From: an uncultured Fluviicola sp.
Lineage (GTDB): Bacteria; Bacteroidota; Bacteroidia; Flavobacteriales_D; Crocinitomicaceae
NCBI RefSeq assembly: GCF_902168135.1
Contig: NZ_CABHOL010000054.1
Span: 1-64,000 of the forward strand
Reading direction: 5' to 3'
DNA length: 64,000 bases
Below are positions 8,193 through 16,621 of this stretch, piece after piece. The notes beneath the pieces were generated by a model that saw nothing but the letters and a program-made list of their open reading frames with translations, was not told where the DNA came from and did not search any database. Each line of letters begins with the position of its first letter. Position 1 is the stretch's first letter. Both the position numbers and the translations under genes were made by a program.

Positions 8193-8554
8193 AATTTTCC
8201 GAATTTTTCCGAAGGTAGGACAAGCATTCTTCAGCATATTTAAAGCAATGTAAATTAGTGTAAAAGTTGACCCTTACTTTCTCTGGTTCTTCAGTAAGTG
8301 ATGGGTTTTATTCTTTTAAATCCAAAATTAATCTGCGATCAGCGCAGCAAGGATAGCGTAGGAACATGCTTTAGAGTTCTGTGTGAAAAGACAGGTTGGT
8401 TTATTCTAATAAATAGCTGCGTTTTTGCTCAATGAAAGCGGCTGAAAGTCCGCTTTGTTTCTACAGGAAATAAAACACTGAACTCACAAAGTCATTACCT
8501 GTCACAAACCAAAATCCCATTAAGAAAAAATCCCATTGGTTTATTCCCGATTTA
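8193..8554. other. Intergenic stretch with two hairpins, no gene recognised
   Basis: No plausible reading frame. Two perfect hairpins are visible: CTGCG-atcag-CGCAG (8333-8347) and AAAGCGG-n8-CCGCTTT (8435-8456). A small RNA is possible, but I see neither a consensus promoter nor a known family. Confidence 0.4.
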
Positions 8555-8587
8555 TTGCACCGGTCTTCTGAATAATCCCTAAATTTG
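8555..8587 (+). promoter_or_regulatory. Promoter TTG-N22-TAAATTTG
   Basis: TTG at 8555-8557 and TAAATTTG at 8580-8587, 24 bases before the aminotransferase ATG. It matches the Bacteroidota consensus. Confidence 0.7.
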
Positions 8588-8610
8588 AAACTCATTAACG
8601 AAGCAATTTT

Positions 8611-9801
8611 ATGATTCAATTATCAAATCGCGTATTGGAAATGGAAGAGTCGGCTACCCTGGCCATGTCTCGAAAAAGCAGAGAATTACGTGCACAGGGA
8701 AAAGACATCATTTCATTAAGTTTGGGTGAACCCGATTTTCATACTCCGGATTTCATCAAAAAAGCTGCCGAAGAGGCCATGGAGCAGAATTTTACAACTT
8801 ACACGCCTGTTCCCGGTTACGATGATTTGAGAGATGCGATTGCGAATAAATTTAACCGCGATAACGGTATTCCATATAAGCGTGAAAACATTGTTGTTTC
8901 TACCGGAGCAAAACAATCTATAGCGAACCTGGTAATGGCAGCGATCAATCCTGGTGATGAGGTGATCATACCGGCGCCTTATTGGGTTTCTTATGCGGAG
9001 ATCGTGAAAGTAGCAGGTGGTATTCCGGTTGTGGTTTCTACAACGATTGAAAGTGATTTTAAATTCACCCCGGAACAATTCCGCAAAGCTCTTTCACCGA
9101 AGACAAAAATGATGATGTTCTCGTCTCCGTGTAATCCAACCGGAACTGTTTATACCAAAGAGGAACTAAGAGCATTGGCTGATGTGGTAAAAGAAAACCC
9201 GCAAGTCATTGTCATGTCGGATGAGATCTATGAACATATTAATTTCGTGGGACACAATCATTCCATGGCGCAGTTTGATGATGTGCGTGAGCAGGTTGTA
9301 ACCGTAAATGGTGTTTCCAAAGCCTGGGCTATGACTGGCTGGAGGGTCGGTTATATCGGTGCTCCGAAAGAAATTGCAGATGCCTGTAATAAGATCCAGG
9401 GACAATTTACCTCCGGTACCTGTTCCATTGCCCAGCGAGCAACTATTGCCGCGGTAAATGCAGATCCTGCCATTTTGAAAGACATGGTAAAAGCATTTGA
9501 GAACAGACGCAAATTGGTTTTGGATGCGCTGGATAAAATGCCGGGGGTGAAAACCAATAAACCGGGTGGGGCATTTTATGTGTTCCCGGATATTTCCAGT
9601 TTCTTTGGGAAAAAGCATGGCGAAGCAACCATCAAAAGTGCAGAAGATCTGTGTATGTATCTGTTGGATAAAGGTGTGGCCCTGGTTTCCGGTGAAGCTT
9701 TCGGTGACGCAAACTGTATGCGGATTTCCTACGCAGCTTCCGAAGAAACATTGACTGAAGCCATGAAACGCGTTGCAAACGCATTAGCAGAATTGAACTA
9801 A
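8611..9801 (+). CDS. Aspartate aminotransferase-like class I aminotransferase
   Basis: A 396-residue PLP enzyme of fold type I, subgroup like the Bacillus/Thermus aspartate aminotransferases. It carries the expected landmarks: SLGEPDFHTP (37-46), the YTPVPGYDDLRDAIA substrate-domain segment, Asn175 in CNPTG, Asp204 and Tyr207 in SDEIYEH, the PLP lysine Lys237 in NGVSKAWAMTGWR, and the C-terminal carboxylate-binding Arg in MRISYA. It exchanges the amino group between an amino acid (probably aspartate) and 2-oxoglutarate. The stop directly abuts the ATG of the heptose kinase gene, so the two are co-transcribed from the promoter at 8555, although no shared pathway is evident. Confidence 0.93.
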   Translation: MIQLSNRVLEMEESATLAMSRKSRELRAQGKDIISLSLGEPDFHTPDFIKKAAEEAMEQNFTTYTPVPGYDDLRDAIANKFNRDNGIPYKRENIVVSTGAKQSIANLVMAAINPGDEVIIPAPYWVSYAEIVKVAGGIPVVVSTTIESDFKFTPEQFRKALSPKTKMMMFSSPCNPTGTVYTKEELRALADVVKENPQVIVMSDEIYEHINFVGHNHSMAQFDDVREQVVTVNGVSKAWAMTGWRVGYIGAPKEIADACNKIQGQFTSGTCSIAQRATIAAVNADPAILKDMVKAFENRRKLVLDALDKMPGVKTNKPGGAFYVFPDISSFFGKKHGEATIKSAEDLCMYLLDKGVALVSGEAFGDANCMRISYAASEETLTEAMKRVANALAELN

Positions 9802-10791
9802 ATGACAATACACGAAATACTCGCTGCATTCAAAACCAAGCGCATTTTAGTGGTTGGAGATGTAATGATTGATGCTTACATGCTGGGGAAAGTTCACCGA
9901 ATAAGCCCCGAAGCTCCGGTTCCCATTATTAGTTTGGGGAAGGAAGAACAGCGTTTGGGCGGAGCTGCAAATGTGGCTTTAAATCTTCAGTCGTTGGGAG
10001 CAAATCCAATCATCTGTTCGGTGGTTGGAAGTGATCAAAAAGGACACGATCTGACAGGTCTGCTTACCGGCTTGGACATGTCGGCAGATGGGATACTGAA
10101 AAGCTCTGAACGTGTAACTACCGTTAAAACACGGGTAATCGGGAATAACCAGCATTTACTGAGAATTGATGCGGAAGATACACATCCTTTATCACGAGTG
10201 GAGGAAGATCATTTCCTGGAAAAGATCCGGGCGGTTTTAGATAGAGAAACGATCGATGCAATCATTTTTGAGGATTACAACAAAGGAGTGCTCACGCCGA
10301 AAGTGATCAGCGAAGTGGTGAAATGGGCTGCTGAAAAACAGATACCAACAACGGTCGATCCTAAAAAAGAAAACTTCCTGGCATACAAAGGTGTAACGCT
10401 GTTTAAACCGAATTTGAAAGAATTAAAAGAGGGAATCGGCATCGACTGCTCGTTCCAGCAGCGTGATCTGTTCAATCAGGCAGTAGCTGAATTGGAAAAA
10501 GCACTGGAGAATGAAATTACGTTCGTAACCCTTTCCGAACATGGCGTTTTCATTAAGAAAGACGAAGCGGATTATCATACTCCGGCACATTTCAGGAACA
10601 TCGCAGATGTAAGCGGAGCAGGGGATACGGTCATTTCCGTGGCAACGTTGTGTCTCACTGCCGAACTTTCTATCGAGAGTATTGCCGAATTGTCCAATCT
10701 TGCAGGAGGCTTGGTTTGCGAAAAAAGCGGTGTAGTGAGTATCGATCCCGACCAGTTGATACAGGAGTGCGAAGGAAAACAATATAATTAA
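9802..10791 (+). CDS. rfaE1: D-glycero-beta-D-manno-heptose-7-phosphate kinase (RfaE1 domain, PfkB family)
   Basis: A 329-residue sugar kinase of the PfkB/ribokinase family. RILVVGDVMIDAYMLGKVHRISPEAP (start of the protein) with GGAANVALNLQSLGA is the pattern of the kinase half of HldE/RfaE. The second PfkB signature is near the end (DVSGAGDTVISVATL) and contains the catalytic Asp. Only the kinase half is present; the adenylyltransferase half of HldE is missing, as is usual when a separate rfaE2 gene exists. It would make heptose 1,7-bisphosphate for lipopolysaccharide or other ADP-heptose sugars. It starts one base after the aminotransferase stop and is followed by a large composite repeat. 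Confidence 0.9.
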   Translation: MTIHEILAAFKTKRILVVGDVMIDAYMLGKVHRISPEAPVPIISLGKEEQRLGGAANVALNLQSLGANPIICSVVGSDQKGHDLTGLLTGLDMSADGILKSSERVTTVKTRVIGNNQHLLRIDAEDTHPLSRVEEDHFLEKIRAVLDRETIDAIIFEDYNKGVLTPKVISEVVKWAAEKQIPTTVDPKKENFLAYKGVTLFKPNLKELKEGIGIDCSFQQRDLFNQAVAELEKALENEITFVTLSEHGVFIKKDEADYHTPAHFRNIADVSGAGDTVISVATLCLTAELSIESIAELSNLAGGLVCEKSGVVSIDPDQLIQECEGKQYN

Positions 10792-10795
10792 TGTA

Positions 10796-10953
10796 GAATT
10801 GAAAATTGAGAATTGAAAAGAAGAGAAAGCACTGCTTTCGATAAAAATCCCGAAGTTTCGGGATTAGTGCAGTTTACTAAGCATTGCTTTCGATACATCT
10901 GCTGAAGCAGATTTAACATACTTGTCAATTGTCAATTTTCCATTATCAATTAG
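10796..10953. repeat. Composite inverted repeat with heptamer arms and nested hairpins
   Basis: The left arm (10796-10820) is GAATTGA AAATTGA GAATTGA AAAG. The right arm (10922-10953), read on the other strand, is TAATTGA TAATGGA AAATTGA CAATTGA, so both arms are tandem 7-base words. Between them sit GAAAGC-act-GCTTTC (10825-10839), ATCCCGAA-gt-TTCGGGAT (10847-10864) and ATCTGCT-ga-AGCAGAT (10897-10912), plus two copies of GCTTTCGATA. The right arm ends 5 bases before the menG start codon. Confidence 0.75.
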
Positions 10954-10958
10954 AAAAA

Positions 10959-11690
10959 GTGGAAAGAAAAATAGTAAAACCTTACGGTAAAGACGATAAG
11001 TCGAAGAAGGAAGAAGTTGCAGAGATGTTCAACAAGATCTCTAAGCGGTATGATTTCCTGAATCACTTTTTATCCCTTGGAATCGATAAGATCTGGAGAC
11101 GAAAAGCAGTGAATATGCTCAAAGAGATCCAGCCGAAACGTATTCTGGACCTGGCTACAGGAACAGGTGATTTCGCCATTCAACTGATGAAATTGAATCC
11201 GGTGGAAATTGTGGGAATGGATATTTCCGAAGGGATGCTGGAAGTTGGTCGCGAAAAAATGAAGAAACGCAGTCTCGATAAAGTCATCTCTATGGTATTG
11301 GGAGATTCTGAGAACCTGCCTTTCGAAGACAATTATTTTGATGCATTGACAGTCGGGTTCGGGGTGCGTAACTACGAAAACCTGGAAAAAGGACTGTCTG
11401 AAATGCTGCGCGTTGTTCGCCCCGGAGGCAAGCTGATCATCCTGGAATTCTCCAAGCCGAAGAAATTTCCGGTAAAACAATATTATGCTTTCCACTCGAA
11501 ATACATCATTCCGTTCTTCGGAAAACGTATTTCAAAGAGTAATGAGGCTTATGTTTACTTACCTGAATCGATTGTAGCTTTCCCGGAAGGAAAAGCTTTT
11601 ACGGATATACTGGAAAAACTAGGCTACCAAAAAGTGAGTGCAAGATTGGTGTCGGGAGGTATTGCAACGATCTATTCAGGAATAAAGTAG
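10959..11690 (+). CDS. menG: Demethylmenaquinone methyltransferase
   Basis: A 243-residue SAM-dependent methyltransferase of the UbiE/MenG family, which methylates demethylmenaquinone in the last step of menaquinone synthesis. Motif I is [35 protein letters not shown] and the [13 protein letters not shown] segment are typical family signatures, and the C-terminal [11 protein letters not shown] is also characteristic. The GTG at 10959 is chosen because the longer frame from a TTG at 10929 would read through the heptamer repeat, while [20 protein letters not shown] aligns with flavobacterial homologues. It lies directly upstream of porT, a neighbourhood common in Flavobacteriia. Confidence 0.93.
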   Translation: MERKIVKPYGKDDKSKKEEVAEMFNKISKRYDFLNHFLSLGIDKIWRRKAVNMLKEIQPKRILDLATGTGDFAIQLMKLNPVEIVGMDISEGMLEVGREKMKKRSLDKVISMVLGDSENLPFEDNYFDALTVGFGVRNYENLEKGLSEMLRVVRPGGKLIILEFSKPKKFPVKQYYAFHSKYIIPFFGKRISKSNEAYVYLPESIVAFPEGKAFTDILEKLGYQKVSARLVSGGIATIYSGIK

Positions 11691-11698
11691 TTGAAAAG

Positions 11699-11757
11699 GT
11701 TCAAGAGTTAAAAAGTTTAAACTTTTTGAATATTTAGACTCTTTGAACTGATTTTTT
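11699..11757 (+). terminator. Word-repeat hairpin acting as probable menG terminator
   Basis: GTTCAAGAGT (11699-11708) pairs with ACTCTTTGAAC (11738-11748, one bulge) around the perfect 18-bp palindrome AAAAAGTTTAAACTTTTT (11710-11727), followed by TGATTTTTTT. The arms read as degenerate 8-base words such as GTTCAAAG AGTCTAAA TATTCAAA on the minus strand, like the other word repeats. The T-run makes termination likely. Confidence 0.55.
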
Positions 11758-11791
11758 TAAAATAAAAAAAATCAAACACCGTTTGAAAGGT

Positions 11792-12514
11792 ATGAATACA
11801 AAATGGGCCGTTACGTTGGTCGGTGTGTTAATGACCGGCATACTTTTCGCGCAACCTGAAAAAACGAAGAATTATAAACGTTTTGATGAGCGCTGGATTC
11901 ACTTTGGATTTATGCTGGGCGTGAATTCTGCGAATTTTAAAGCGACTCCGGTAAATGATGCATATGCCAGTTACGGTTTGAAATCTTTGGAAACCAAGCG
12001 CCAGCCCGGCGGACAGGTCGGAATTGTAACAACCGTTAAGCTGGGGCATCCGGTAGTTCGTCTGCGCTTTGTTCCTACATTATCCTTCCAGGAACGAGCG
12101 GTTCAGTATTACTATCAGGATCCTGACCCAAGCAAAACAAAGGATCTGTTTAAGGAAGAGCGTGTGAATTCCACCAACCTGGATTTCCCTTTAATGCTGC
12201 AGTTCCGGACATTGCGAATCAATAATTTTGCGGCTTACGTGTTGGTCGGCGGACAGTATTCTTACGATTTGCAGTCGCAGGAAGAAGCTTCTCAAAATTT
12301 TATTGATCCTTTCATAAAAATCAAAGCAAATGATTTCCAGGGACAAGTTGGTGGTGGCTTGGAGTGGTTTGCTCCATTCTTCAAGTTTGGTTTCGAAGTG
12401 AAATTTTCCCAAAGCTTCCAGAACTCATTGATCCAGGATAATTCACCTGTTTCTAAACCGATAGACCGACTTAACAACAAAGTCCTTTGGATTTCCCTCA
12501 TCTTCGAAGGATAA
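11792..12514 (+). CDS. porT: PorT family outer membrane beta-barrel protein of the type IX secretion system
   Basis: A 240-residue exported protein. The ATG at 11792 gives a signal peptide (MNTKWAVTLVGVLMTGILFA followed by Q); an upstream TTG adds three residues only. The mature part is rich in alternating hydrophobic beta strands, including HFGFMLGVNSANFKAT near the start and a C-terminal strand ending in WISLIFEG, typical of small outer membrane barrels. PorT is a required accessory barrel of type IX secretion and gliding. Location just after menG agrees with the arrangement known in Flavobacteriia. The type IX cargo at 38 kb, 42 kb and 50 kb fits its presence. Confidence 0.85.
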   Translation: MNTKWAVTLVGVLMTGILFAQPEKTKNYKRFDERWIHFGFMLGVNSANFKATPVNDAYASYGLKSLETKRQPGGQVGIVTTVKLGHPVVRLRFVPTLSFQERAVQYYYQDPDPSKTKDLFKEERVNSTNLDFPLMLQFRTLRINNFAAYVLVGGQYSYDLQSQEEASQNFIDPFIKIKANDFQGQVGGGLEWFAPFFKFGFEVKFSQSFQNSLIQDNSPVSKPIDRLNNKVLWISLIFEG

Positions 12515-12578
12515 GGTAAACCTAAAGGTCCCTCGTGCCCTTTGTGGTTAATGCTTAATCCCTTATCTTTGACCCCAA

Positions 12579-14141
12579 ATGCAGGTACAATTCCAATTTT
12601 CCCCTGAAGAAGCAAAAGACGAACACTTCATTCGTTCAGCCATTTCCCGTGAATTAAAACTTCCTATCGACTCATTTGCATATAAATGGCACAAGCGTTC
12701 TATCGATGCACGCAAACGCGATATCAAGATCAATGCGAGTTTTGAGGTGTTCCCGGATGGAGTTGTTCCGCCGTTTGAACCGGAGTTTACTCCGCTAAAA
12801 GCAACGGAAGATTCTAAGATCGTTCACATCATCGGGGCGGGGCCAGCAGGTTTGTACGCCGGACTGAGAGCTTTGGAACTAGGGCTGAAACCCGTTGTTT
12901 TTGAAAGAGGAAAAGATGTGCGTTCCAGGAGACGTGATCTTGCAAGGCTCAACAAAGAACACATTGTAAACCCGGAATCCAACTATTGTTTCGGTGAAGG
13001 TGGGGCAGGAACTTATTCGGACGGTAAGCTGTACACACGTTCTAAAAAACGCGGAGATGTCATGCGTGCTTTGAAGTGGTTCGTTCATTTCGGTGCTCAT
13101 GAAGACATTATTGTAGACGCACATCCGCACATCGGTACGAATAAATTACCGCAAATTATTGTTGCCATGCGCAATTGTATCCGCGAATACGGAGGTGAAG
13201 TGCATTTTGAATCAAAACTGACAGATCTTACTATTACAAACGGAGAGATTCAGGCTATTGAGATCAATAAGGAACAAGTTATTCCGTGTAAAGCTTTAGT
13301 ACTGGCAACCGGTCATTCCGCCAGGGATATTTTTTACCTTCTGAAAGAAAAGCAGGTAGCTATCCAGGCGAAAGCATTCGCATTGGGAGTAAGGGTTGAA
13401 CATACCCAGGAAATGATAGATGAGATCCAGTACCACGGAAGACACAACGATTGGTTTCTTCCCCCGGCTTCTTATTCACTGGTAACTCAGGTTGCAGACC
13501 AGGGAGTTTATTCTTTCTGTATGTGTCCGGGAGGGATCATTGCACCATGTGCTACTGAAAACGGCGAAGTCGTTACAAACGGTTGGTCACCATCCAAACG
13601 GAACAATCCGACGGCTAATTCCGGAATCGTGGTAAGCGTGGAGCCGGCTGAATTACCTGGTTATTCACCAAAAAATCCGTTAATCAGCCTTGAATTCCAG
13701 CAAAAGGTGGAACAGGAATGCTGGAAAGCAGCCGGAAGTACGCAAGCCGTTCCTGCTCAGCGCCTGAAAGACTTTGTGGAAGGTAAAAAATCAAAAGATT
13801 TCCCGAGAACTTCATACCAGCCGGGAATTGTTTCTGTTGACCTGAATGAGGTTCTTCCGGATTTTATTGCAAAAAGACTGCGCCAGGCCTTTAAGGATTT
13901 TGACCGGAAAATGCGCGGGTTCCTGACCAATGATGCCGTGCTTCATGCGCCGGAATCACGCACATCCAGCCCGGTTTCCGTGCCAAGGGATAATGACACC
14001 TGCATGAGTATCAATACCAAAGGATTATTTCCATGCGGAGAAGGAGCAGGCTACGCCGGCGGGATTATTTCAGCAGCAATAGACGGAATGAAGTGTGTGG
14101 ACGCGGTAAAAATGTATTATGATTCAATTCATAATTCATAA
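12579..14141 (+). CDS. NAD(P)/FAD-dependent dehydrogenase of the COG2509 type
   Basis: A 520-residue flavoprotein. After an N-terminal domain of about 80 residues (RSAISRELKLPIDSFAYKWHKRSIDARK) comes the dinucleotide motif GAGPAGLYAG (86-95) and a conserved FGEGGAGTYSDGKLYTR segment. A second FAD contact, FPCGEGAGYAGGI, is near the C-terminus. The layout matches the uncharacterised FAD-dependent dehydrogenase family COG2509, widespread in Bacteria; substrate unknown. No signal peptide, so it is cytosolic. The last codons (from about 14118) run into a TTCATAA-type word repeat, so the C-terminal DSIHNS tail may be repeat-derived. It is convergent with the TPR gene, only 15 bases away. Confidence 0.88.
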   Translation: MQVQFQFSPEEAKDEHFIRSAISRELKLPIDSFAYKWHKRSIDARKRDIKINASFEVFPDGVVPPFEPEFTPLKATEDSKIVHIIGAGPAGLYAGLRALELGLKPVVFERGKDVRSRRRDLARLNKEHIVNPESNYCFGEGGAGTYSDGKLYTRSKKRGDVMRALKWFVHFGAHEDIIVDAHPHIGTNKLPQIIVAMRNCIREYGGEVHFESKLTDLTITNGEIQAIEINKEQVIPCKALVLATGHSARDIFYLLKEKQVAIQAKAFALGVRVEHTQEMIDEIQYHGRHNDWFLPPASYSLVTQVADQGVYSFCMCPGGIIAPCATENGEVVTNGWSPSKRNNPTANSGIVVSVEPAELPGYSPKNPLISLEFQQKVEQECWKAAGSTQAVPAQRLKDFVEGKKSKDFPRTSYQPGIVSVDLNEVLPDFIAKRLRQAFKDFDRKMRGFLTNDAVLHAPESRTSSPVSVPRDNDTCMSINTKGLFPCGEGAGYAGGIISAAIDGMKCVDAVKMYYDSIHNS

Positions 14142-14156
14142 TTACATCTCAATAGT

Positions 14157-15119
14157 TCATTTTAAATTTTCAATTTCCTCCGCCAACTTCAAATCTTCTT
14201 CCATCAGCTTTGTCTCTCCCAATTCCTTGTAAATACCAGCTCGTGTTTTTAAAAGTTCCGGAGTAGGATATACCAGTTGCAGCAGCAGATTAATATCCCC
14301 AAGTGCTTCGGGATACCTTTTAGCCGCGATATAAACCAAAGTGCGGTTATTGAGTGAGGTTGTTAAGAAAGGGTTGTAAGAAAGTGCTGTTGTTAGATCT
14401 TCCAGTGCGCCAGTACCGTCATGTTCCGAAATTTTGACTTGCGCTCTTTTCTCATAAGCTTCTGCATAGCGTGGATCTATCCGGATTGCTTTGTTGATGG
14501 CTTGTAGCGCTTTTGCATTGTCTCCCAAACGGAAATAACAGTTACCGATGCTGTTCCAGGCTTCTTTGTAAAGGGAATCTTTCGATAGAATAGTCTTGAA
14601 ATGACTAATGGCTTTCTCAAAGTTCTCCAGTTTGGTTTCACAGTATCCCAGGTAAAGAAGCGGCGAAAGGTCCGATGGATTGTGTTTCAATAAGACGAGT
14701 AAATCCGCCTTGCAAGCTTCGTAATTTCCGGTTTTGTAATACAGGGTCGAACGGTCATTAATCGCCTCGTAATAATCGGGCTTCAATTCGATTGCCTTGT
14801 TGATATCTCGTATGGCTTGCTCCAGGTCGCCTTTTTCATAGTTCACTTTTGCCCGCGATTTATAGGTGGAAGCTTCAGTCGGTCTCAGGGAAATGTATTT
14901 GTCAATATCCTGCAGTGCTCCGTCAAAATCCCGCAGTAAATTCCGGTAGTAACCTCTTTGGATATAAGCTTCGGCATTGTTGCTGTCAGCCTGGATGCGG
15001 TTATTAGCTATGCGGATCGATAGCCGGTAGGAAGCGTATTTACTGGTGTCGATTTGGTCGAATTGAGCACTCAATCGAATCGAAATACAGATGAAAAATA
15101 AAATGTTCAGAAGTTTCAT
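14157..15119 (-). CDS. Exported TPR protein
   Basis: A 320-residue protein with a signal peptide (MKLLNILFFICISIRLSAQ) and then about seven tetratricopeptide repeats covering most of the chain. Examples are NNAEAYIQRGYYRNLLRDFD, ASTYKSRAKVNYEKGDLEQA, YYEAINDRSTLYYKTGNYE and EAWNSIGNCYFRLGDNAKAL. TPR arrays bind proteins or peptides; no catalytic domain is seen. It is the last gene of a tight minus-strand trio (8-base and 9-base gaps) with a GldM-C-like protein and an RNA methyltransferase, so an envelope role is likely but unproven. Confidence 0.87.
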   Translation of the reverse strand: MKLLNILFFICISIRLSAQFDQIDTSKYASYRLSIRIANNRIQADSNNAEAYIQRGYYRNLLRDFDGALQDIDKYISLRPTEASTYKSRAKVNYEKGDLEQAIRDINKAIELKPDYYEAINDRSTLYYKTGNYEACKADLLVLLKHNPSDLSPLLYLGYCETKLENFEKAISHFKTILSKDSLYKEAWNSIGNCYFRLGDNAKALQAINKAIRIDPRYAEAYEKRAQVKISEHDGTGALEDLTTALSYNPFLTTSLNNRTLVYIAAKRYPEALGDINLLLQLVYPTPELLKTRAGIYKELGETKLMEEDLKLAEEIENLK

Positions 15120-15127
15120 GAATCAAC

Positions 15128-15811
15128 TTAGTCTTTAAAAAAAAGGCCCTTTGTTACGAATGTTTTTTGAAAATTACTTTTTGAGGTGGTAGTCACAACA
15201 ATAATCTCTCCCGAAGGAATTTCCTTAACAAATTGAATCGCTTCTTTGGTTAGTTCATTTCCAGTACCTACGACTTCTTTGGAACCAGAATTCAATTTCC
15301 AGCTTATTAGGGTCATTTCTTCATCTCCGTTCCAATAATCTCTGTTTCTGCATTCAATTGAGGTAATATTAGAGGTAATTGAATTTCCTGACCGAACATT
15401 ATCTAAATAGACATCATGGTATACACTATCAGCTACATTAAACGAAAAAGCACCCAAACAGACAGTTTTATTCGTAGTTCTATTGATACCATATATTATA
15501 ATTCTACAACTACCAGATTTTGGGGTGTACACTAAATAATCGAGTGTATTTTCTTCTTGACTAAGTGTACAGTTTTCACATTCTAATTTTGTGTCATCGT
15601 AACCGTGTGAAATTGCAGATAAATAATTCAGGGAATCTTTTATGAAGGTGTAATTCTGGTTGGAAATCACCATAAATGACCGAGGGTTGTTAATAGTCAT
15701 TTCTTTACCGGTTCCACCTGCAAAAGTTGTTTTGGGGAACTTTTTTTTCGATTGTGAAAACACCATCGGCGCAATCAATAGTAATAAAATAACAATCAGG
15801 TACTTTTTCAT
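15128..15811 (-). CDS. Exported protein, possible GldM C-terminal-like fold
   Basis: A 227-residue exported protein: signal peptide MKKYLIVILLLLIAPMVFSQ, then a basic stretch and a beta-rich body. The C-terminal part, from about residue 160 (MTLISWKLNSGSKEVVG, then GNELTKEAIQFVKEIPSG), resembles the last domain of the gliding/type IX protein GldM, where an 'ISFEV...G..LTPEM...KPGDKV' pattern occurs. This is a pattern resemblance only. Two Cys pairs (CENC, and C with GAC-like spacing) may form disulfides. It sits between the methyltransferase and TPR genes with gaps of 9 and 8 bases, so it is co-transcribed. Confidence 0.7.
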   Translation of the reverse strand: MKKYLIVILLLLIAPMVFSQSKKKFPKTTFAGGTGKEMTINNPRSFMVISNQNYTFIKDSLNYLSAISHGYDDTKLECENCTLSQEENTLDYLVYTPKSGSCRIIIYGINRTTNKTVCLGAFSFNVADSVYHDVYLDNVRSGNSITSNITSIECRNRDYWNGDEEMTLISWKLNSGSKEVVGTGNELTKEAIQFVKEIPSGEIIVVTTTSKSNFQKTFVTKGLFFKD

Positions 15812-15820
15812 ATTGTAAGA

Positions 15821-16549
15821 TCATTGAATAATTTCCGCCAGTAAAATAGCGGTTGCTGTTGCTACATTGAGCGATTCTGCCTCCCCGAAACGTGGAATGG
15901 TAACCGGAAAGTCTATTAATGCCTCAATTTCGGGACGAACGCCTTTTCCCTCATTTCCCATGATTAGGATCCCGTCCTTCGGATAATCAATCGATTTGTA
16001 GTTTTTTCCATTCAGCATGGCACCATATTTCTGCTGCGTACTGTTCTTTAAATAGCTTGCCAGGTCCGTGTAATGCACCGGAATGCGGTAAATGGCTCCC
16101 ATGGAGGCCTGGATGACCTTTGAATTGTAGCAGTCCACAGTGTCTTTGGAACAAACGATTTGTTTCACACCGAACCAGTCAGCCAAACGCAGGATTGTTC
16201 CCATGTTTCCCGGATCCTGGATTCCGTCCAGAGCAATGGTAAACTGATCGGTCAATAAAGCATAGTCCGGACGCTTAAATACCGCAATGCATTTATTCGG
16301 AGTCTTCAATTCGGAAATTTGCTCTAATTCCTTAGTTGTAACGGTAACTGTTTTCGGATGGAATTGGCTCGGAATTTGCAAAGAAAATGTTTCAAGTGAA
16401 ACGATGATTTCCAGATGCGAAGCAAAGGCAGAAAGTCCTTCAAGTACTGATTTTTCGCCTTCTACAACGAAAAGCATTTCCTGGTCCCGGTTTTTTTTCA
16501 ACTGCAGGGATCGGATCCATTTTTGTTTAGCTTTAGAAAGGGCTTGCAC
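15821..16549 (-). CDS. TrmH/SpoU family RNA 2'-O-methyltransferase
   Basis: A 242-residue SPOUT methyltransferase. The N-terminal substrate-binding domain contains KKNRDQEMLFVVEGEKSV. The three SpoU motifs are all present: motif 1 DGIQDPGNMGTILRLADWFG with the catalytic Arg, motif 2 ILIMGNEGKGVRPE, and motif 3 ESLNVATATAILLAEI. It methylates a ribose in rRNA or tRNA; the target cannot be read from sequence. It is first in the minus-strand trio, and is divergent from tamL with a 72-base gap, an adjacency often seen in Flavobacteriia. Confidence 0.92.
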   Translation of the reverse strand: MQALSKAKQKWIRSLQLKKNRDQEMLFVVEGEKSVLEGLSAFASHLEIIVSLETFSLQIPSQFHPKTVTVTTKELEQISELKTPNKCIAVFKRPDYALLTDQFTIALDGIQDPGNMGTILRLADWFGVKQIVCSKDTVDCYNSKVIQASMGAIYRIPVHYTDLASYLKNSTQQKYGAMLNGKNYKSIDYPKDGILIMGNEGKGVRPEIEALIDFPVTIPRFGEAESLNVATATAILLAEIIQ

Positions 16550-16608
16550 TTTTTTTTGTCAAACATACCAAATTCGTGTCTTTTAAATGAATTTTTGTTT
16601 TGGTTTCT

Positions 16609-16616
16609 TATTTTTG
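16609..16616 (+). promoter_or_regulatory. -7 box TATTTTTG before tamL
   Basis: TATTTTTG matches TAnnTTTG and lies only 5 bases before the ATG at 16622, so transcription would start at or very near the start codon. No TTG box at the usual spacing is seen. Confidence 0.45.
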
Positions 16617-16621
16617 TCTAT

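Noticed and set aside
8193-8554. A riboswitch or small RNA upstream of the aminotransferase
   Set aside because: Two hairpins are present but no known riboswitch core or clear promoter can be matched.
10929-10958. A longer MenG starting at TTG 10929
   Set aside because: It would translate the right arm of the heptamer repeat; family alignment from memory favours GTG 10959.
12515-12560. CCCTCGTG CCCTTTGT GGTTAATG as another word repeat
   Set aside because: Only one arm of three loosely similar 8-base words is visible, with no inverted partner, so it is too weak to list.
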